Of a stretch of DNA of 64,000 nucleotides, positions 53,986 through 63,981 are shown one piece after another. The notes under the pieces were generated by a model. That model was not told the origin of the DNA. It was given only the letters and a program-made list of their open reading frames with translations, and did not search any database. The stretch's first letter is position 1. Each line of letters begins with the position of its first letter. The position numbers were made by a program, and so were the translations under genes. The stretch lies in the NCBI RefSeq assembly GCF_013201645.1, contig NZ_CP053842.1, forward strand, positions 1,591,617 to 1,655,616, given 5' to 3'. The DNA is from Campylobacter corcagiensis. Lineage in GTDB: Bacteria > Campylobacterota > Campylobacteria > Campylobacterales > Campylobacteraceae.

Positions 53986-55131
53986 CTACTTAAATTTAGG
54001 CGATACAAATACCAAATATAAGCCCATTGCTAAAAGCATAATAAATGATGATGCTATATAAACGCCACTAAAACCAAAACTCGGTTCTAAAAATCCAAGA
54101 AGTGGCGGACTTATGCCAATGCCTAAATTTGCAGCGATGAAAAAAGTAGAATTTGCTAAGCCTATTTTACTTGATGGAGCAAGCTTTACTACCATGCTTT
54201 GAGCTAAACTTTTAAATGTTGCCCAGCCAAAAGCTAGGAAAAAAGCCGAAGCTAAGATAAAAATTGAGCTTTTTGCAATACCAAGCAGAAAAACACTTAA
54301 AGCCAAACTAAAAAGTGTTGCTAAGCTTACTAAATTTGGACCAAATTTATCAAAAACACTTCCACAAATCCAAACCGCAAAAAGAGCTACAATAGAGTAA
54401 AATGGATAGTATAAAGCTCCAGAATTTGTTAGGTTTAATCCTTGCGTGTGAGCACTTAAAAAAGCTAAAATCCCACCATAAGCACATCCTGCTAAAAACA
54501 TAATCAAAGATACCCCAAGACTTGTTTTTTCTATGAGAGTAAATATGCTAAATTTTAACTTTTTTCCGTCCAAATCTTTACTTTTATAAGTTAAGAAAAA
54601 CACAGATAATAAGCCAATTGCCATGGCTATAGCAGCAGTTATAAAGCTTGTTTGATACGCCTGAGTTGAGTTAAATTTAATAGCTACAGCTGGCGATATG
54701 GCAGAAGCTATAATCACGCTCATATTATAATACCCTATCCCAACGCCCCTTTTGGTCTTAGGAACGAGCTTTGAGATGGTAGTATTACATATACAAGTTC
54801 CCATACCAAAAAGAGTTCCTGTCATAGCCCTTAATACAAGTAAAAAGCCAACATTTGTAATTTGTGTGTAAAGTAGGCTTACTATGAGATCTAAAACCAT
54901 GACTATAAAAATAGTTTTTTTAATGCTGATTTTATCAACGATTCGCCCCATATATAGTGTGCCAAATATAACACCAAGAGTGTACATCAAGGTTATAAGT
55001 CCTGCTGTACTCACACTTGCACCAAGAGTTTTGATGGCAAAATTTGTCCCACTTATCAAAGTAAGATAACTTGAAATATAAAGAGTAAAGTTTATAGCAC
55101 AGATGCTTAAAAAATTTCTACTAAAAATCAT
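53986..55131 (-). CDS. Major facilitator superfamily transporter
   Basis: A 381-residue permease with twelve helices in two six-helix halves. The loop between helices 2 and 3 has GTLYMGRIVDKISIKKTIFI (the MFS G-x3-D-R-x-G-R-like motif as GRIVDKISIKK), and the second-half repeat is CGSVFDKFGPNLVSLATLF. The pattern fits drug-efflux-type carriers of the DHA1 type, but no substrate can be named. It is the only gene on its transcript: its 3' end faces the FUSC gene and its 5' end the AT-rich gap before pepT. Confidence 0.83.
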   Translation of the reverse strand: MIFSRNFLSICAINFTLYISSYLTLISGTNFAIKTLGASVSTAGLITLMYTLGVIFGTLYMGRIVDKISIKKTIFIVMVLDLIVSLLYTQITNVGFLLVLRAMTGTLFGMGTCICNTTISKLVPKTKRGVGIGYYNMSVIIASAISPAVAIKFNSTQAYQTSFITAAIAMAIGLLSVFFLTYKSKDLDGKKLKFSIFTLIEKTSLGVSLIMFLAGCAYGGILAFLSAHTQGLNLTNSGALYYPFYSIVALFAVWICGSVFDKFGPNLVSLATLFSLALSVFLLGIAKSSIFILASAFFLAFGWATFKSLAQSMVVKLAPSSKIGLANSTFFIAANLGIGISPPLLGFLEPSFGFSGVYIASSFIMLLAMGLYLVFVSPKFK

Positions 55132-55277
55132 AAAATCCTAAAATAAAAAAATTTTGTGATTATATCCTAAATTTACTAAAATATTTATTTTAAACCTATT
55201 TTAAAGCATTTTCTACATATTTACTATTAAAATTTATATAATGATTTATTATAATAAATTTAAGTTTATATAAGATT

Positions 55278-55316
55278 TACCGCTAAATTTAATAAATTTA
55301 TTTAAATTTAGCGGTA
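55278..55316. terminator. Long perfect hairpin terminator after pepT
   Basis: TACCGCTAAATTTAA (55278-55292) pairs over all 15 bases with TTAAATTTAGCGGTA (55302-55316) around a 9-base loop. It starts 4 bases beyond the pepT stop on the minus strand. The rest of the 190-base gap to the MFS gene is AT-rich with nothing else visible. Confidence 0.75.
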
Positions 55317-55320
55317 TTTA

Positions 55321-56547
55321 TTATTGTGCAACTAGTTTTACGATTTGAGTAATTACTTCACTTGACTTTTTTAACGAATTTACCGGCAAATACTCATAAA
55401 TTGAATGAAAATTATGTGCTCCTGTAAAAATATTTGGTGTTGGAACGCCTTTTTGAGAAATAACAGCCCCGTCATATCCGCCACGCATTGGCTTTATTTT
55501 CATTTCAACTCCTGCATTTTCAAAAGCTTGTTTTGCAAATTTTATCGCAGGTGCGTTATCATTATTTAAAAAATTATAAACATTTGCGTATCTGTCATTA
55601 AGACAAATATTAATTCTATTATCCCAAATCTCATTTAAATTATCAGCTAATTTTTGCAAAAATTCCATTCTTTTTTTATAAATTTCTTGATCAAATTCTC
55701 TAATATCGATCTTTAAAACAGTTTTTGCACTATTGCCACTTAACTCTTTAACCCAAAAATACCCCTCTTTATTTTCTGTATACTCAGGTGCTTCACCGCC
55801 TGGTAAAAGTGAGATAAATTTATGTGCCATTAAAAGCGAATTTATCAAATTTCCTTTTGCATTCATTGGATGAGCACTACGACCTGTAAAAGTAACTACG
55901 CAATCTCCAGCATTCCAGTTTTCATAAATAAACTCACCAATCTCACAACAATCCAAACAATATCCAAAATCAGCCCCTAACAAATTTACATCAAGTGCTT
56001 TTGCACCCCTTAAACCTTGCTCTTCATCAGGCACAAAACACGCAATAATTTCTCCATGCTTAACTTGCGGATTACTCATAAAATATTGACACATATTTAC
56101 AATACTTGCAATCGCTGCTTTATCATCAGCACCTAACAAACTAGTTCCATCAGTTACAATAATATCATCGCCGATATAGTTTTTAAGTTCAGGATTTTCA
56201 CACTCTTTTAGATAAATTTTCAACTCTTCATTTAAACAAATATCACCACCTGTATATTTTACTATCTTAGCTTTTGTGTCATTTGTCTGTTCTGCACTTG
56301 TATCAAGGTGTGCAAAAAATGCTACACTTGGCACTTTTTTATCTAAATTCGATGGAATTTTAGCTATTAAAATAGCTTTGGAGCTTAAATTTATATCGCT
56401 AATGCCCATTTGTTCTAACTCATTTTTGATTAATTTAGCAAGTTCTAACTCTTTTGGGTTTGATGGCATTATGCCGTTTGCACCATTTTCTCTGTTTGTT
56501 GTTGTATTGATTTTTGTATAATTTAAAAATCTACTTACTATATCCAT
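55321..56547 (-). CDS. pepT: Peptidase T (tripeptide aminopeptidase)
   Basis: Removes the N-terminal residue from tripeptides. The 408-residue product starts MDIVSRFLNYTKINTTTNRE behind AAAGGA; a longer reading that runs into the upstream transporter gene is rejected. Zinc ligands and catalytic residues of the M20B family are in FFAHLDTSAEQTND, GTSLLGADDKAAIASI (the bridging Asp), PDEEQGLRGAKAL and GYCLDCCEIGE; the late ligand is in HNFHSIYEYLPV. It is the last gene of the peptide/asparagine operon and is followed by a strong terminator. Confidence 0.95.
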   Translation of the reverse strand: MDIVSRFLNYTKINTTTNRENGANGIMPSNPKELELAKLIKNELEQMGISDINLSSKAILIAKIPSNLDKKVPSVAFFAHLDTSAEQTNDTKAKIVKYTGGDICLNEELKIYLKECENPELKNYIGDDIIVTDGTSLLGADDKAAIASIVNMCQYFMSNPQVKHGEIIACFVPDEEQGLRGAKALDVNLLGADFGYCLDCCEIGEFIYENWNAGDCVVTFTGRSAHPMNAKGNLINSLLMAHKFISLLPGGEAPEYTENKEGYFWVKELSGNSAKTVLKIDIREFDQEIYKKRMEFLQKLADNLNEIWDNRINICLNDRYANVYNFLNNDNAPAIKFAKQAFENAGVEMKIKPMRGGYDGAVISQKGVPTPNIFTGAHNFHSIYEYLPVNSLKKSSEVITQIVKLVAQ

Positions 56548-56558
56548 AATTTTATCCT

Positions 56559-57869
56559 TTATAAAATAATAAATGCAATTGCAATTACAGAAATTACCAT
56601 TCCTAAAAATGTTCGTTTCGCAATAGCAAAAGGGTTTGTATTTGCTAATCCAGCACATACAATGCAAGCTCCTGCTAATGGTGAAGCTGTTCTACCCAAA
56701 GCACCACTTATTGTAGCAGCCATTCCAAGAACATCTTGGCTAAAACCAAACTCAGCTGCTTTAGAAGTTATTGCATCGTTAAAAGCAAAAGTTGCCGCAT
56801 CACCTGAGCCAGTAACAACTGCCATTAAAAATGGTATAAAAGTTCCACCAAATTTAACATAATCTTGCTCATTTTTTAAAATAGCAATAATAAAATCAAT
56901 TGCCCCACAAGCCATAAGTCCAGCCACAAACACACCTGCAGCAATTATAATACCTATAATATTTGCATAAGCTGTTCCCATTCCACTGAAAAATTCTTTC
57001 ACGATTTTTTCAGGATTTGTCATTGTTACAATAAGCGTTACAATCGCACCTAATATCATAGCCTCAGCAACTCCCATTTTTGTCCATTCTAAAAATGAAA
57101 TTTCACTTAATGGTGTACCTGCGACTATCAAAATAGCAAGCGGAACTAATGGCATTAAAGCGTGTATGTAATTAGTTTTTGTATTTTTTGAAACATTGAC
57201 ATTGTTTTGATTGCTAGATAAATAATTTACACCTTTTGTATAGTCTTTTAAAACAAAAGCAACTACGCTAATTGAAATTAAAACTATAGCTAAAGATAAA
57301 AATGCACTTGGCATTTGCACTTTTATAATATCTTGTACAGTATAAGCAGTGTTTCCACCTTTTACAATCATATCAGTAACATAAATATTATGCGCTGAGC
57401 CAGGACTTAAAACTCCACCATAAGTTCCAGCAAAAACTGCAGCTCCAGCCATCGCGGGTTTAACACCACTGGCCATTAAAAGCGGAATTAAAGTTGCACC
57501 GACTGCAGCCGCACATCCAGAAGCTGATGGAATAGCAATATTAATAAACCAAGTTAGGATTACAACTGCAGGAATTAAGAAAAATCCAATATTTCCAAGT
57601 GGTTTTGTTAAAGTATCTACTAACGCTTGATCACACTTTGTAAATTTAAGCACAAAAGCAAAGCCCATTGACGCACAAATTGCTTTTATAAGTCCAACTT
57701 TTGTCATGGAAGCTGTAAAAGCACTTAAACCATCCATTGGCTTTAATGATAATAAACAAAGAACTAAACCAACACCAAGTAAAACAGTTTTTGTATCACG
57801 CTTTTTAATTAATAATACCACAACAGCTATGATTCCAAAAACAGCTAACCATAATCTAAATGTTTCCAT
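56559..57869 (-). CDS. DcuC-family C4-dicarboxylate carrier
   Basis: A 436-residue carrier with about twelve helices. It has the DcuC-family layout, including GGVLSPGSAHNIYVTDMIVK (about 150-169) and TGSGDAATFAFNDAITSKAA (about 355-375). In E. coli DcuC exports succinate and takes up fumarate or aspartate during anaerobic growth. The operon position after asparaginase and peptidase genes suggests aspartate uptake or aspartate/succinate exchange here. It is 11 bases upstream of pepT and 9 downstream of pepE. A DcuC-like amino-acid carrier remains possible. Confidence 0.8.
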   Translation of the reverse strand: METFRLWLAVFGIIAVVVLLIKKRDTKTVLLGVGLVLCLLSLKPMDGLSAFTASMTKVGLIKAICASMGFAFVLKFTKCDQALVDTLTKPLGNIGFFLIPAVVILTWFINIAIPSASGCAAAVGATLIPLLMASGVKPAMAGAAVFAGTYGGVLSPGSAHNIYVTDMIVKGGNTAYTVQDIIKVQMPSAFLSLAIVLISISVVAFVLKDYTKGVNYLSSNQNNVNVSKNTKTNYIHALMPLVPLAILIVAGTPLSEISFLEWTKMGVAEAMILGAIVTLIVTMTNPEKIVKEFFSGMGTAYANIIGIIIAAGVFVAGLMACGAIDFIIAILKNEQDYVKFGGTFIPFLMAVVTGSGDAATFAFNDAITSKAAEFGFSQDVLGMAATISGALGRTASPLAGACIVCAGLANTNPFAIAKRTFLGMVISVIAIAFIIL

Positions 57870-57878
57870 AAATTTTCC

Positions 57879-58574
57879 TTAAATTTTAATTTTTTCGCCG
57901 ATTTTTATAGTTTGGACATCTTTTTTATACTCAAATTTTAAAATATCTGAGTGTCCGATAACTTCGGCTTTATCACCATCTATTAAAAACGCTGTGCCTT
58001 CTGGCATCGCATAAACTATCTCACTAGGATTTGCTATTAAAAACTCATTTAGCCTAGTTTCTCTGCTTTCGCCGTTATGACCTTTGATCTGGCCGCTTAT
58101 GAAATGAGGATTTATTTGATACGAGAATAAATTTAATGACTCAAAGCTTTTTGGCATAATTATTGGCATATCATTTGTCGTCATCATCGTCTTTCCAGCG
58201 ATATTTGCCCCAGCACTCCAACCAAAGTATTTCGCGCCATTTCTTACGGCATTTTTTATCTCATCAAGCAAATCAAACTCATAAATTTTTGCCATTAGCA
58301 TAAAGGTATTTCCGCCCCCAACGCAGATTGATTTTGCATTTTTTATAGCATTTTTCATATCTTTATAGTGGTGAATGCTTTTGATGTTTGAGTTTTCTAG
58401 GCAATTTTGAACCCTTTTTTCATACTCATAATTTGTCCTAGTAACGCCAGCAAACGGAATAAATAAAATCTCCTCATCCCAGTTTTTTCCTAAAAATTCT
58501 TTAATCCAGCCTTTTGAGTGGTTTAAATATCCAGTATCTTTATAGCTTGATGCACTTAAAAGTAGGGCGTTCAT
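57879..58574 (-). CDS. pepE: Dipeptidase E (alpha-aspartyl dipeptidase)
   Basis: Serine peptidase of family S51 that splits dipeptides with N-terminal aspartate. The 231-residue product has the nucleophile in KYFGWSAGANIAGKTMMTTN (GWSAGAN, about 117-136) and the preceding glycine loop SICVGGGNTFMLMAKIYEFD, with the NPHF and AMPEGTAFLIDG blocks downstream. It shares an ATG/TGA overlap with the M20 gene upstream. Specificity for Asp-X fits the asparaginase and dicarboxylate carrier in the same operon. Confidence 0.93.
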   Translation of the reverse strand: MNALLLSASSYKDTGYLNHSKGWIKEFLGKNWDEEILFIPFAGVTRTNYEYEKRVQNCLENSNIKSIHHYKDMKNAIKNAKSICVGGGNTFMLMAKIYEFDLLDEIKNAVRNGAKYFGWSAGANIAGKTMMTTNDMPIIMPKSFESLNLFSYQINPHFISGQIKGHNGESRETRLNEFLIANPSEIVYAMPEGTAFLIDGDKAEVIGHSDILKFEYKKDVQTIKIGEKIKI

Positions 58575-59887
58575 TTATCGCCTTTGTTTATTGCATAAGC
58601 ACTTCTTACAAAAACATCAACCCCTGCTAAAAGTGAATCCTCATCAAAGTCAAATTTAGAGTTATGATGACCTGCTTTTAGGGTAGTTCCTACCATTAAA
58701 TAAGCACTTTTTCCACCTTGAAGTTGGACTGCATGCATAAAATGCGCAAAGTCCTCGCACGCACCAAAGCTAAGTTCGGTTAAAATTTTATCATTATCGA
58801 TAAATGGACTCTCTTTTGCTGCGTTTTCATAAATCTGGGCAACTTCTTCATCGCTATTTCCACCACTTGTGCCACCAGTGATTTTTATATCATAACTTAC
58901 GCCATAAATTTCACTAACGCCTTTAACTATTTTTTCACACTCGTTTTTCATAAACTCATTAAGTTCGGTTGTTTCGCCTCTAGTTTCGCATGCTAAATAG
59001 GCATTTGGTGCGATTACATTTCGTCCTTCACCAGCTTTTAAAACGCCAACATTTATTCTGGTAACTCCTTTTGCATTTCTAGTAATTCCGTGCATATTAA
59101 GTGCCATTTGACAAGCTGCTAAAAGTGCGTTATTTCCCTCTTCTGGAGCTCCTGCTGCGTGGGCTGATTTGCCTGTTAAAGTAATGTCAAATTTAGTCGT
59201 AGCAAGAAGTTTATCGGTTTTACAAATTATGCTTTTCATCACGGTTGCTTGAAAGCCGATATGTCCGCCAAGCAAATAATCAACTCCTTTTACAACTCCT
59301 GCTTTTTCCATACCAACTGCACCACGAGTTCCCTCTTCTGCTGTTTGAAAAATAAATCTAAACTTACCTTTAAATTTATCTAAATTCTCAGCTATCATTT
59401 TTGCAGTAAAAAGTCCAATTGTGATGTGTCCATCATGCCCACAAGCGTGAGTTATACCATCTATATCAGAACTAAATCCCTCTTTAAAAGGGCGGTGGCT
59501 TTCATCTTTGCACTCAGTTACATCAACTCCGTCAATGTCAAATCTAAATGCTACAAATTTTCCAGGTTTTCCAGTGTCAATGTCTGCAACAAGCCCAGTT
59601 AAGCCATCTTCCATTTTATCTAAATATTTGATTTGTTCATCATTTAAAAGAGTTTTTGCTCTTTTTAGATATTTTTCGCAGTCTTCTTTTGAACCAAGTC
59701 CTTGCCTGGCATCTGGATCTACAACTTCACGACCTAGCTTTACATCATAACCCATTTTTGTCATTTTATCAGCAATTACAGCTGTGGTAAAAAAGGTAAA
59801 CCAACCAGTTTCTGGGTGAGAGTGGAAAAATCTCCTAGTTTTTACAATCTCATCTTTTAAGCCTAAAATTTGTTGTGAAATATTCAT
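58571..59887 (-). CDS. M20-family amidohydrolase, AbgA/aminoacylase-like
   Basis: A 438-residue zinc amidohydrolase of the M20D group. Metal-site motifs: FRFDIDGVDVTE (about 114-125), THACGHDGHITIGLFTAK (about 147-164) and FQTAEEGTRGAVGMEKAG (about 182-199). The lid domain follows (SAHAAGAPEEGNNALLAAC). Length and the long insertion near residue 60-95 (DPDARQGLGSKEDCEKYLKR) resemble AbgA of E. coli, which cleaves p-aminobenzoyl-glutamate. In this operon an N-acyl-Asp or dipeptide substrate is more likely. It lies 11 bases after the asparaginase gene and overlaps pepE by 4. Confidence 0.82.
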   Translation of the reverse strand: MNISQQILGLKDEIVKTRRFFHSHPETGWFTFFTTAVIADKMTKMGYDVKLGREVVDPDARQGLGSKEDCEKYLKRAKTLLNDEQIKYLDKMEDGLTGLVADIDTGKPGKFVAFRFDIDGVDVTECKDESHRPFKEGFSSDIDGITHACGHDGHITIGLFTAKMIAENLDKFKGKFRFIFQTAEEGTRGAVGMEKAGVVKGVDYLLGGHIGFQATVMKSIICKTDKLLATTKFDITLTGKSAHAAGAPEEGNNALLAACQMALNMHGITRNAKGVTRINVGVLKAGEGRNVIAPNAYLACETRGETTELNEFMKNECEKIVKGVSEIYGVSYDIKITGGTSGGNSDEEVAQIYENAAKESPFIDNDKILTELSFGACEDFAHFMHAVQLQGGKSAYLMVGTTLKAGHHNSKFDFDEDSLLAGVDVFVRSAYAINKGDK

Positions 59888-59898
59888 TTTTTACTCCT

Positions 59899-60939
<1,041 letters not shown>

Positions 60940-61004
60940 TTATCCTTTAAATTTATAAGTTAAACAAGTTATTTTATCTTAAAATTGATATGATATTTCT
61001 TAAA

Positions 61005-61010
61005 ATTATA
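61005..61010 (-). promoter_or_regulatory. -10 box upstream of the asparaginase operon
   Basis: TATAAT on the minus strand, 68 bases before the ansB start. The sequence around it is so AT-rich that other -10-like boxes compete; the call is tentative. Confidence 0.45.
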
Positions 61011-61075
61011 TAAAATATAAAATTATTGTAGATTTATTAAGATTATAGTTATTTTATGTTTTATTTTATAAATTA

Positions 61076-61897
61076 TCAATAAGTGTGTAAATTTAGATAT
61101 TCTATTAACTTTAAAAATTTATCTATCTCAAATTTAAGCTCATTTGAGTTAAGATTATTTATACTTTTAAAAATATTTGGTTCAAGAAAGTCTGTTTTTG
61201 TTTCAAGAACTATTATCAGTTTTGAGTTTTTAAAAAGTATATCAGCTCTTAAATTTTTGTCGTTTACTCCCTTACAAAGAGCTTCAAATTTCTCTATCAA
61301 ACTTGGCGTTAAAATATACATCGCTTCTTGTAAATCTTTAGCATAAAGGATAAAATTTTCATTTATATATGAGTTATCTATCTCAAATTTAGTTAAATTT
61401 TCAGCTCTTAAAAGTCCTAAATTTGTGATAAAAATTTCATTTTTAAATGGCTTTTTAAAACTAGCTTCAAAAACTTTGCCTTTAAAATCAATTTCGCCAA
61501 ATTCCACTCTAACATCACAAAAACTAAAATTTACACCTCTATACTCACCACTAAATTTATCATTTGCTATGACTTTTCCTAAATTTGGGGCTAAATTTTC
61601 TACTTTTGTTCTACGCTCATAGCTTATGTTTTTAAAGCCACCTTTATCAAACAAAGCCTTGTTTAACTCCCCTATAAATGAACTCGTAACTCTAAATTTA
61701 AGACCATATAATACAAAAACATATATAAAAACTAAAAAAATAAAAGGAATAAATTTAAACTCGCCACCTTTTATAAACATAACAAAACCAAAGATAAAAA
61801 CCAACCCAAATCCAACTGTAGCGATGATTAACTTTTTTAAAAGCTCTTTTCTTTTTCTTTCTAAATTTTTAGTTATACTGTTTTGTTTAAATTTCAT
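61076..61897 (-). CDS. DUF3137-family membrane-anchored protein (copy 2)
   Basis: A 273-residue protein with two N-terminal membrane helices (about 25-66) and a cytosolic beta/alpha domain with the DUF3137 pattern YRGVNFSFCDVRVEFGE (about 119-135) and FKKPFKNEIFITNLG. Its size and layout match the neighbour at 61887, which it overlaps by 11 bases, so the two are probably ancient duplicates. DUF3137 proteins recur with LemA; the biochemical function is unknown. It is last in the LemA operon. Confidence 0.75.
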   Translation of the reverse strand: MKFKQNSITKNLERKRKELLKKLIIATVGFGLVFIFGFVMFIKGGEFKFIPFIFLVFIYVFVLYGLKFRVTSSFIGELNKALFDKGGFKNISYERRTKVENLAPNLGKVIANDKFSGEYRGVNFSFCDVRVEFGEIDFKGKVFEASFKKPFKNEIFITNLGLLRAENLTKFEIDNSYINENFILYAKDLQEAMYILTPSLIEKFEALCKGVNDKNLRADILFKNSKLIIVLETKTDFLEPNIFKSINNLNSNELKFEIDKFLKLIEYLNLHTY

Positions 61898-62774
61898 TGC
61901 TAGTAAAAATTTTGCGGTTTAAATTTAGCTCATTTATGATATTTAAAAGCTCTAAAATTTCAGCTTTATATCGTAAAATTATTGAATCATCACCAATTAA
62001 ACTCTGTCTTACATCAGGTTCAAAACTATCTCTTCCAAACTCTATATAAATGTAAATTTTATTATCTAAAAATGCTAAATTTAGAGGTGATTTAAATAGA
62101 TTTTTAAGCCTTAAAATACGCTCCATAAGGTTTGGTGTAAGGATATAAAAAGCATTTATTTTATCGCTACTATAGACATTAAATTCCTTTTCAAACTCAC
62201 TATTATCCATAGTTATTCTAAAAAGCGAAACATTTCTATTACGACTTAAAGCATAAGTTGTTGAAGTAAAGTTTTTATTAAAATTAGCAATAAAGCAAAT
62301 TCCACAAAAAATAGTCTCATAGCTTACATGAACTTTGCCTTTTTCATCAACTCTTTGAACTCTTCTTTGTGAAAAAAGATCACTAAATTTAAAACTAACA
62401 CCATTATAACTGCCATAAACTAAGTCATTTCCGCTATAAGTGTCGGGTTTTAAATAGATATTTGGAGTAATAAAATCACTATATTTTATAAAATTTTCGC
62501 TTTCATAAGTTAAACCAAAACTTTCAATCACTTTTTGCATCGCTATTAATTTAAAATCTTTATTAAAATCGCTAGTTAAAAAATTTCTTATAAAAGCATA
62601 GAAAAAAAGAGTACTAAATACTCCCATAAAAATTGAGAGTAAAATCTCTCTTTGCATATAAAAATAAAATATTACAAAAGCTACAAGCCCTATAAATAAA
62701 GAAAAAATAGAAACTAATTTAAGCTTTACAAGGAGACTTAAACGCTCCTTTTCAAGCTCATAAATTTCTCTCAC
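61887..62774 (-). CDS. DUF3137-family membrane-anchored protein (copy 1)
   Basis: A 295-residue protein with two N-terminal helices (about 17-65) and a soluble domain containing YGSYNGVSFKFSDLFSQRRV (about 125-144) and TIFCGICFIANFNKNFTST, the DUF3137 pattern. It is followed by the shorter paralogue at 61076 and preceded by the LemA gene with a 4-base overlap. A membrane-remodelling or signalling role has been suggested for LemA-linked proteins, but nothing here settles it. Confidence 0.78.
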   Translation of the reverse strand: MREIYELEKERLSLLVKLKLVSIFSLFIGLVAFVIFYFYMQREILLSIFMGVFSTLFFYAFIRNFLTSDFNKDFKLIAMQKVIESFGLTYESENFIKYSDFITPNIYLKPDTYSGNDLVYGSYNGVSFKFSDLFSQRRVQRVDEKGKVHVSYETIFCGICFIANFNKNFTSTTYALSRNRNVSLFRITMDNSEFEKEFNVYSSDKINAFYILTPNLMERILRLKNLFKSPLNLAFLDNKIYIYIEFGRDSFEPDVRQSLIGDDSIILRYKAEILELLNIINELNLNRKIFTSNEI

Positions 62775-63331
62775 TTAAAGAGTTCTCCCACATTTGGAGC
62801 AGATTTTTCACTATCTTCTGCTTTAAAAAATAACTCATCTTTAAAGTTAAAAATATTTGCTATGATATTACTTGGAAACATCTGTATAGCGTTATTATAA
62901 GTCATAACACTTGAGTTATAAGCCCTTCTTGCTGCACTGATTTGTTCTTCTGTTTCTGTTAAAGTAGCTTGAAGATGCATAACATTTTCATTAGCTCTAA
63001 GCTGAGGGTAAGCCTCTATTGCTACATTTATGCCACCTAAAAGCTTTGTTAATTCGTTATTTAGAGCAAATTCTTCACTTTTATCATTTGTAGCCATAGC
63101 TCTACTTCTAAGAGCAGTAACCTTTGTAAGTGTTTCTTTTTCATGAGTTAAGTACTCTTTTACAGTTGAGACTAAATTTGGTATTAAATCATAGCGTTTT
63201 TTAAGCTGAGTATCAACGCCAGCTCTTATATTTTTTACTTGATTTTTTTTAGCAATAAGCCCATTATAAATTCCAATAGCCCACAACACAACCGCGATTG
63301 CAATAATTAAAATAACTAAAAATGCACTCAT
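62771..63331 (-). CDS. lemA: LemA-family protein
   Basis: A 186-residue protein with one N-terminal helix (about 2-24, VILIIAIAVVLWAIGIYNGL) and a long helical domain. The signature is complete: NQVKNIRAGVDTQLKKRYDL (about 31-50) with IPNLVSTVKEYLTHEK, EAYPQLRANENVMHLQATL and ARRAYNSSVMTYNNAIQMFP. LemA is a four-helix membrane-associated protein of unknown biochemical role; in many bacteria it is linked to DUF3137 proteins or to metallopeptidases. It is first in the operon. Confidence 0.93.
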   Translation of the reverse strand: MSAFLVILIIAIAVVLWAIGIYNGLIAKKNQVKNIRAGVDTQLKKRYDLIPNLVSTVKEYLTHEKETLTKVTALRSRAMATNDKSEEFALNNELTKLLGGINVAIEAYPQLRANENVMHLQATLTETEEQISAARRAYNSSVMTYNNAIQMFPSNIIANIFNFKDELFFKAEDSEKSAPNVGELFK

Positions 63332-63401
63332 TTTTTCTCCTTTTAAAATTTACATATTTTACTAAATTTAGACTTGAAAAAATATAAATTTAATGCTAAT
63401 T

Positions 63402-63890
63402 TTATAAACCTTTTAAGCTTTTAAATTTCATCCCATTTGCGTGAGCTAAAGAGACCGCAATAGCATCAGTTATATCAAGTGGTTTGATCTCTTGTTTTAT
63501 ACCTAAGATTTTCTTTACCATAAAGGCAACTTGTTCTTTACTAGCTTTTGCTTTTCCTGTTACGCTTTTTTTAACCTGAAGTGGCGTGTACTCATAAAAT
63601 TCACCATGAATTTGTAATATCCTAAGACTTAATGCACCTCTAAATTGAGCTAGTTTTAAAACACTTTGTGGATTATAAGCAAAGAAAATATCCTCAATTG
63701 CCACATCATCAATGCTGTGTTTTCTAAAAATGATATCTAATCCTTCACAAAGCTCAGTGATTTGGTAGTTTAGAGTTGATGGTTTTATTTTGATTAGTCC
63801 AGCTTCAATTAATTTTATATTCACACCATCTTTTTCTATTATAGAATACCCACAGTTTCTAGTTCCTGGGTCTATTCCTAAAATTTTCAT
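63402..63890 (-). CDS. ruvC: Holliday junction resolvase RuvC
   Basis: Endonuclease that resolves recombination junctions. The 162-residue product has the four acidic residues: [14 protein letters not shown] (Asp7), [20 protein letters not shown] (Glu near 66) and [20 protein letters not shown] (two Asp near 138-141). The length is standard. Its start codon is part of the first TTCAC site of the origin-like region (63887-63927). In Campylobacter jejuni ruvC lies divergently next to dnaA, which fits this location. Confidence 0.95.
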   Translation of the reverse strand: MKILGIDPGTRNCGYSIIEKDGVNIKLIEAGLIKIKPSTLNYQITELCEGLDIIFRKHSIDDVAIEDIFFAYNPQSVLKLAQFRGALSLRILQIHGEFYEYTPLQVKKSVTGKAKASKEQVAFMVKKILGIKQEIKPLDITDAIAVSLAHANGMKFKSLKGL

Positions 63891-63981
63891 TCACGTCCTT
63901 TTCACACTATTTCACGATCTATTCACAAACTTTTATCATAAATTTATAAAAATTAAGGTAAAATATTATATCAAATTTCAC
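63887..63981. other. Cluster of helically phased DnaA-box-like sites before presumed dnaA
   Basis: Four 9-mers ending TTCACR occur in tandem: TCATTCACG (63887), CTTTTCACA (63898), TATTTCACG (63908) and CTATTCACA (63919). Their TTCAC cores start at 63890, 63901, 63911 and 63922, spacings of 11, 10 and 11. A fifth core at 63977 is 55 bases further, again a multiple of 11. An AT-rich stretch follows (63928-63976). The window ends in AAAAGGAACAATTT, a likely ribosome binding site, so dnaA should begin just beyond it. The TCATTCAC form matches the Helicobacter DnaA-box consensus as I recall it. Confidence 0.7.

Noticed and set aside
56548..56667. Forty-residue N-terminal extension of pepT
   Set aside because: It lies mostly over the upstream carrier gene, is cysteine-rich noise, and the ATG at 56547 has a good AAAGGA site and the family N-terminus.
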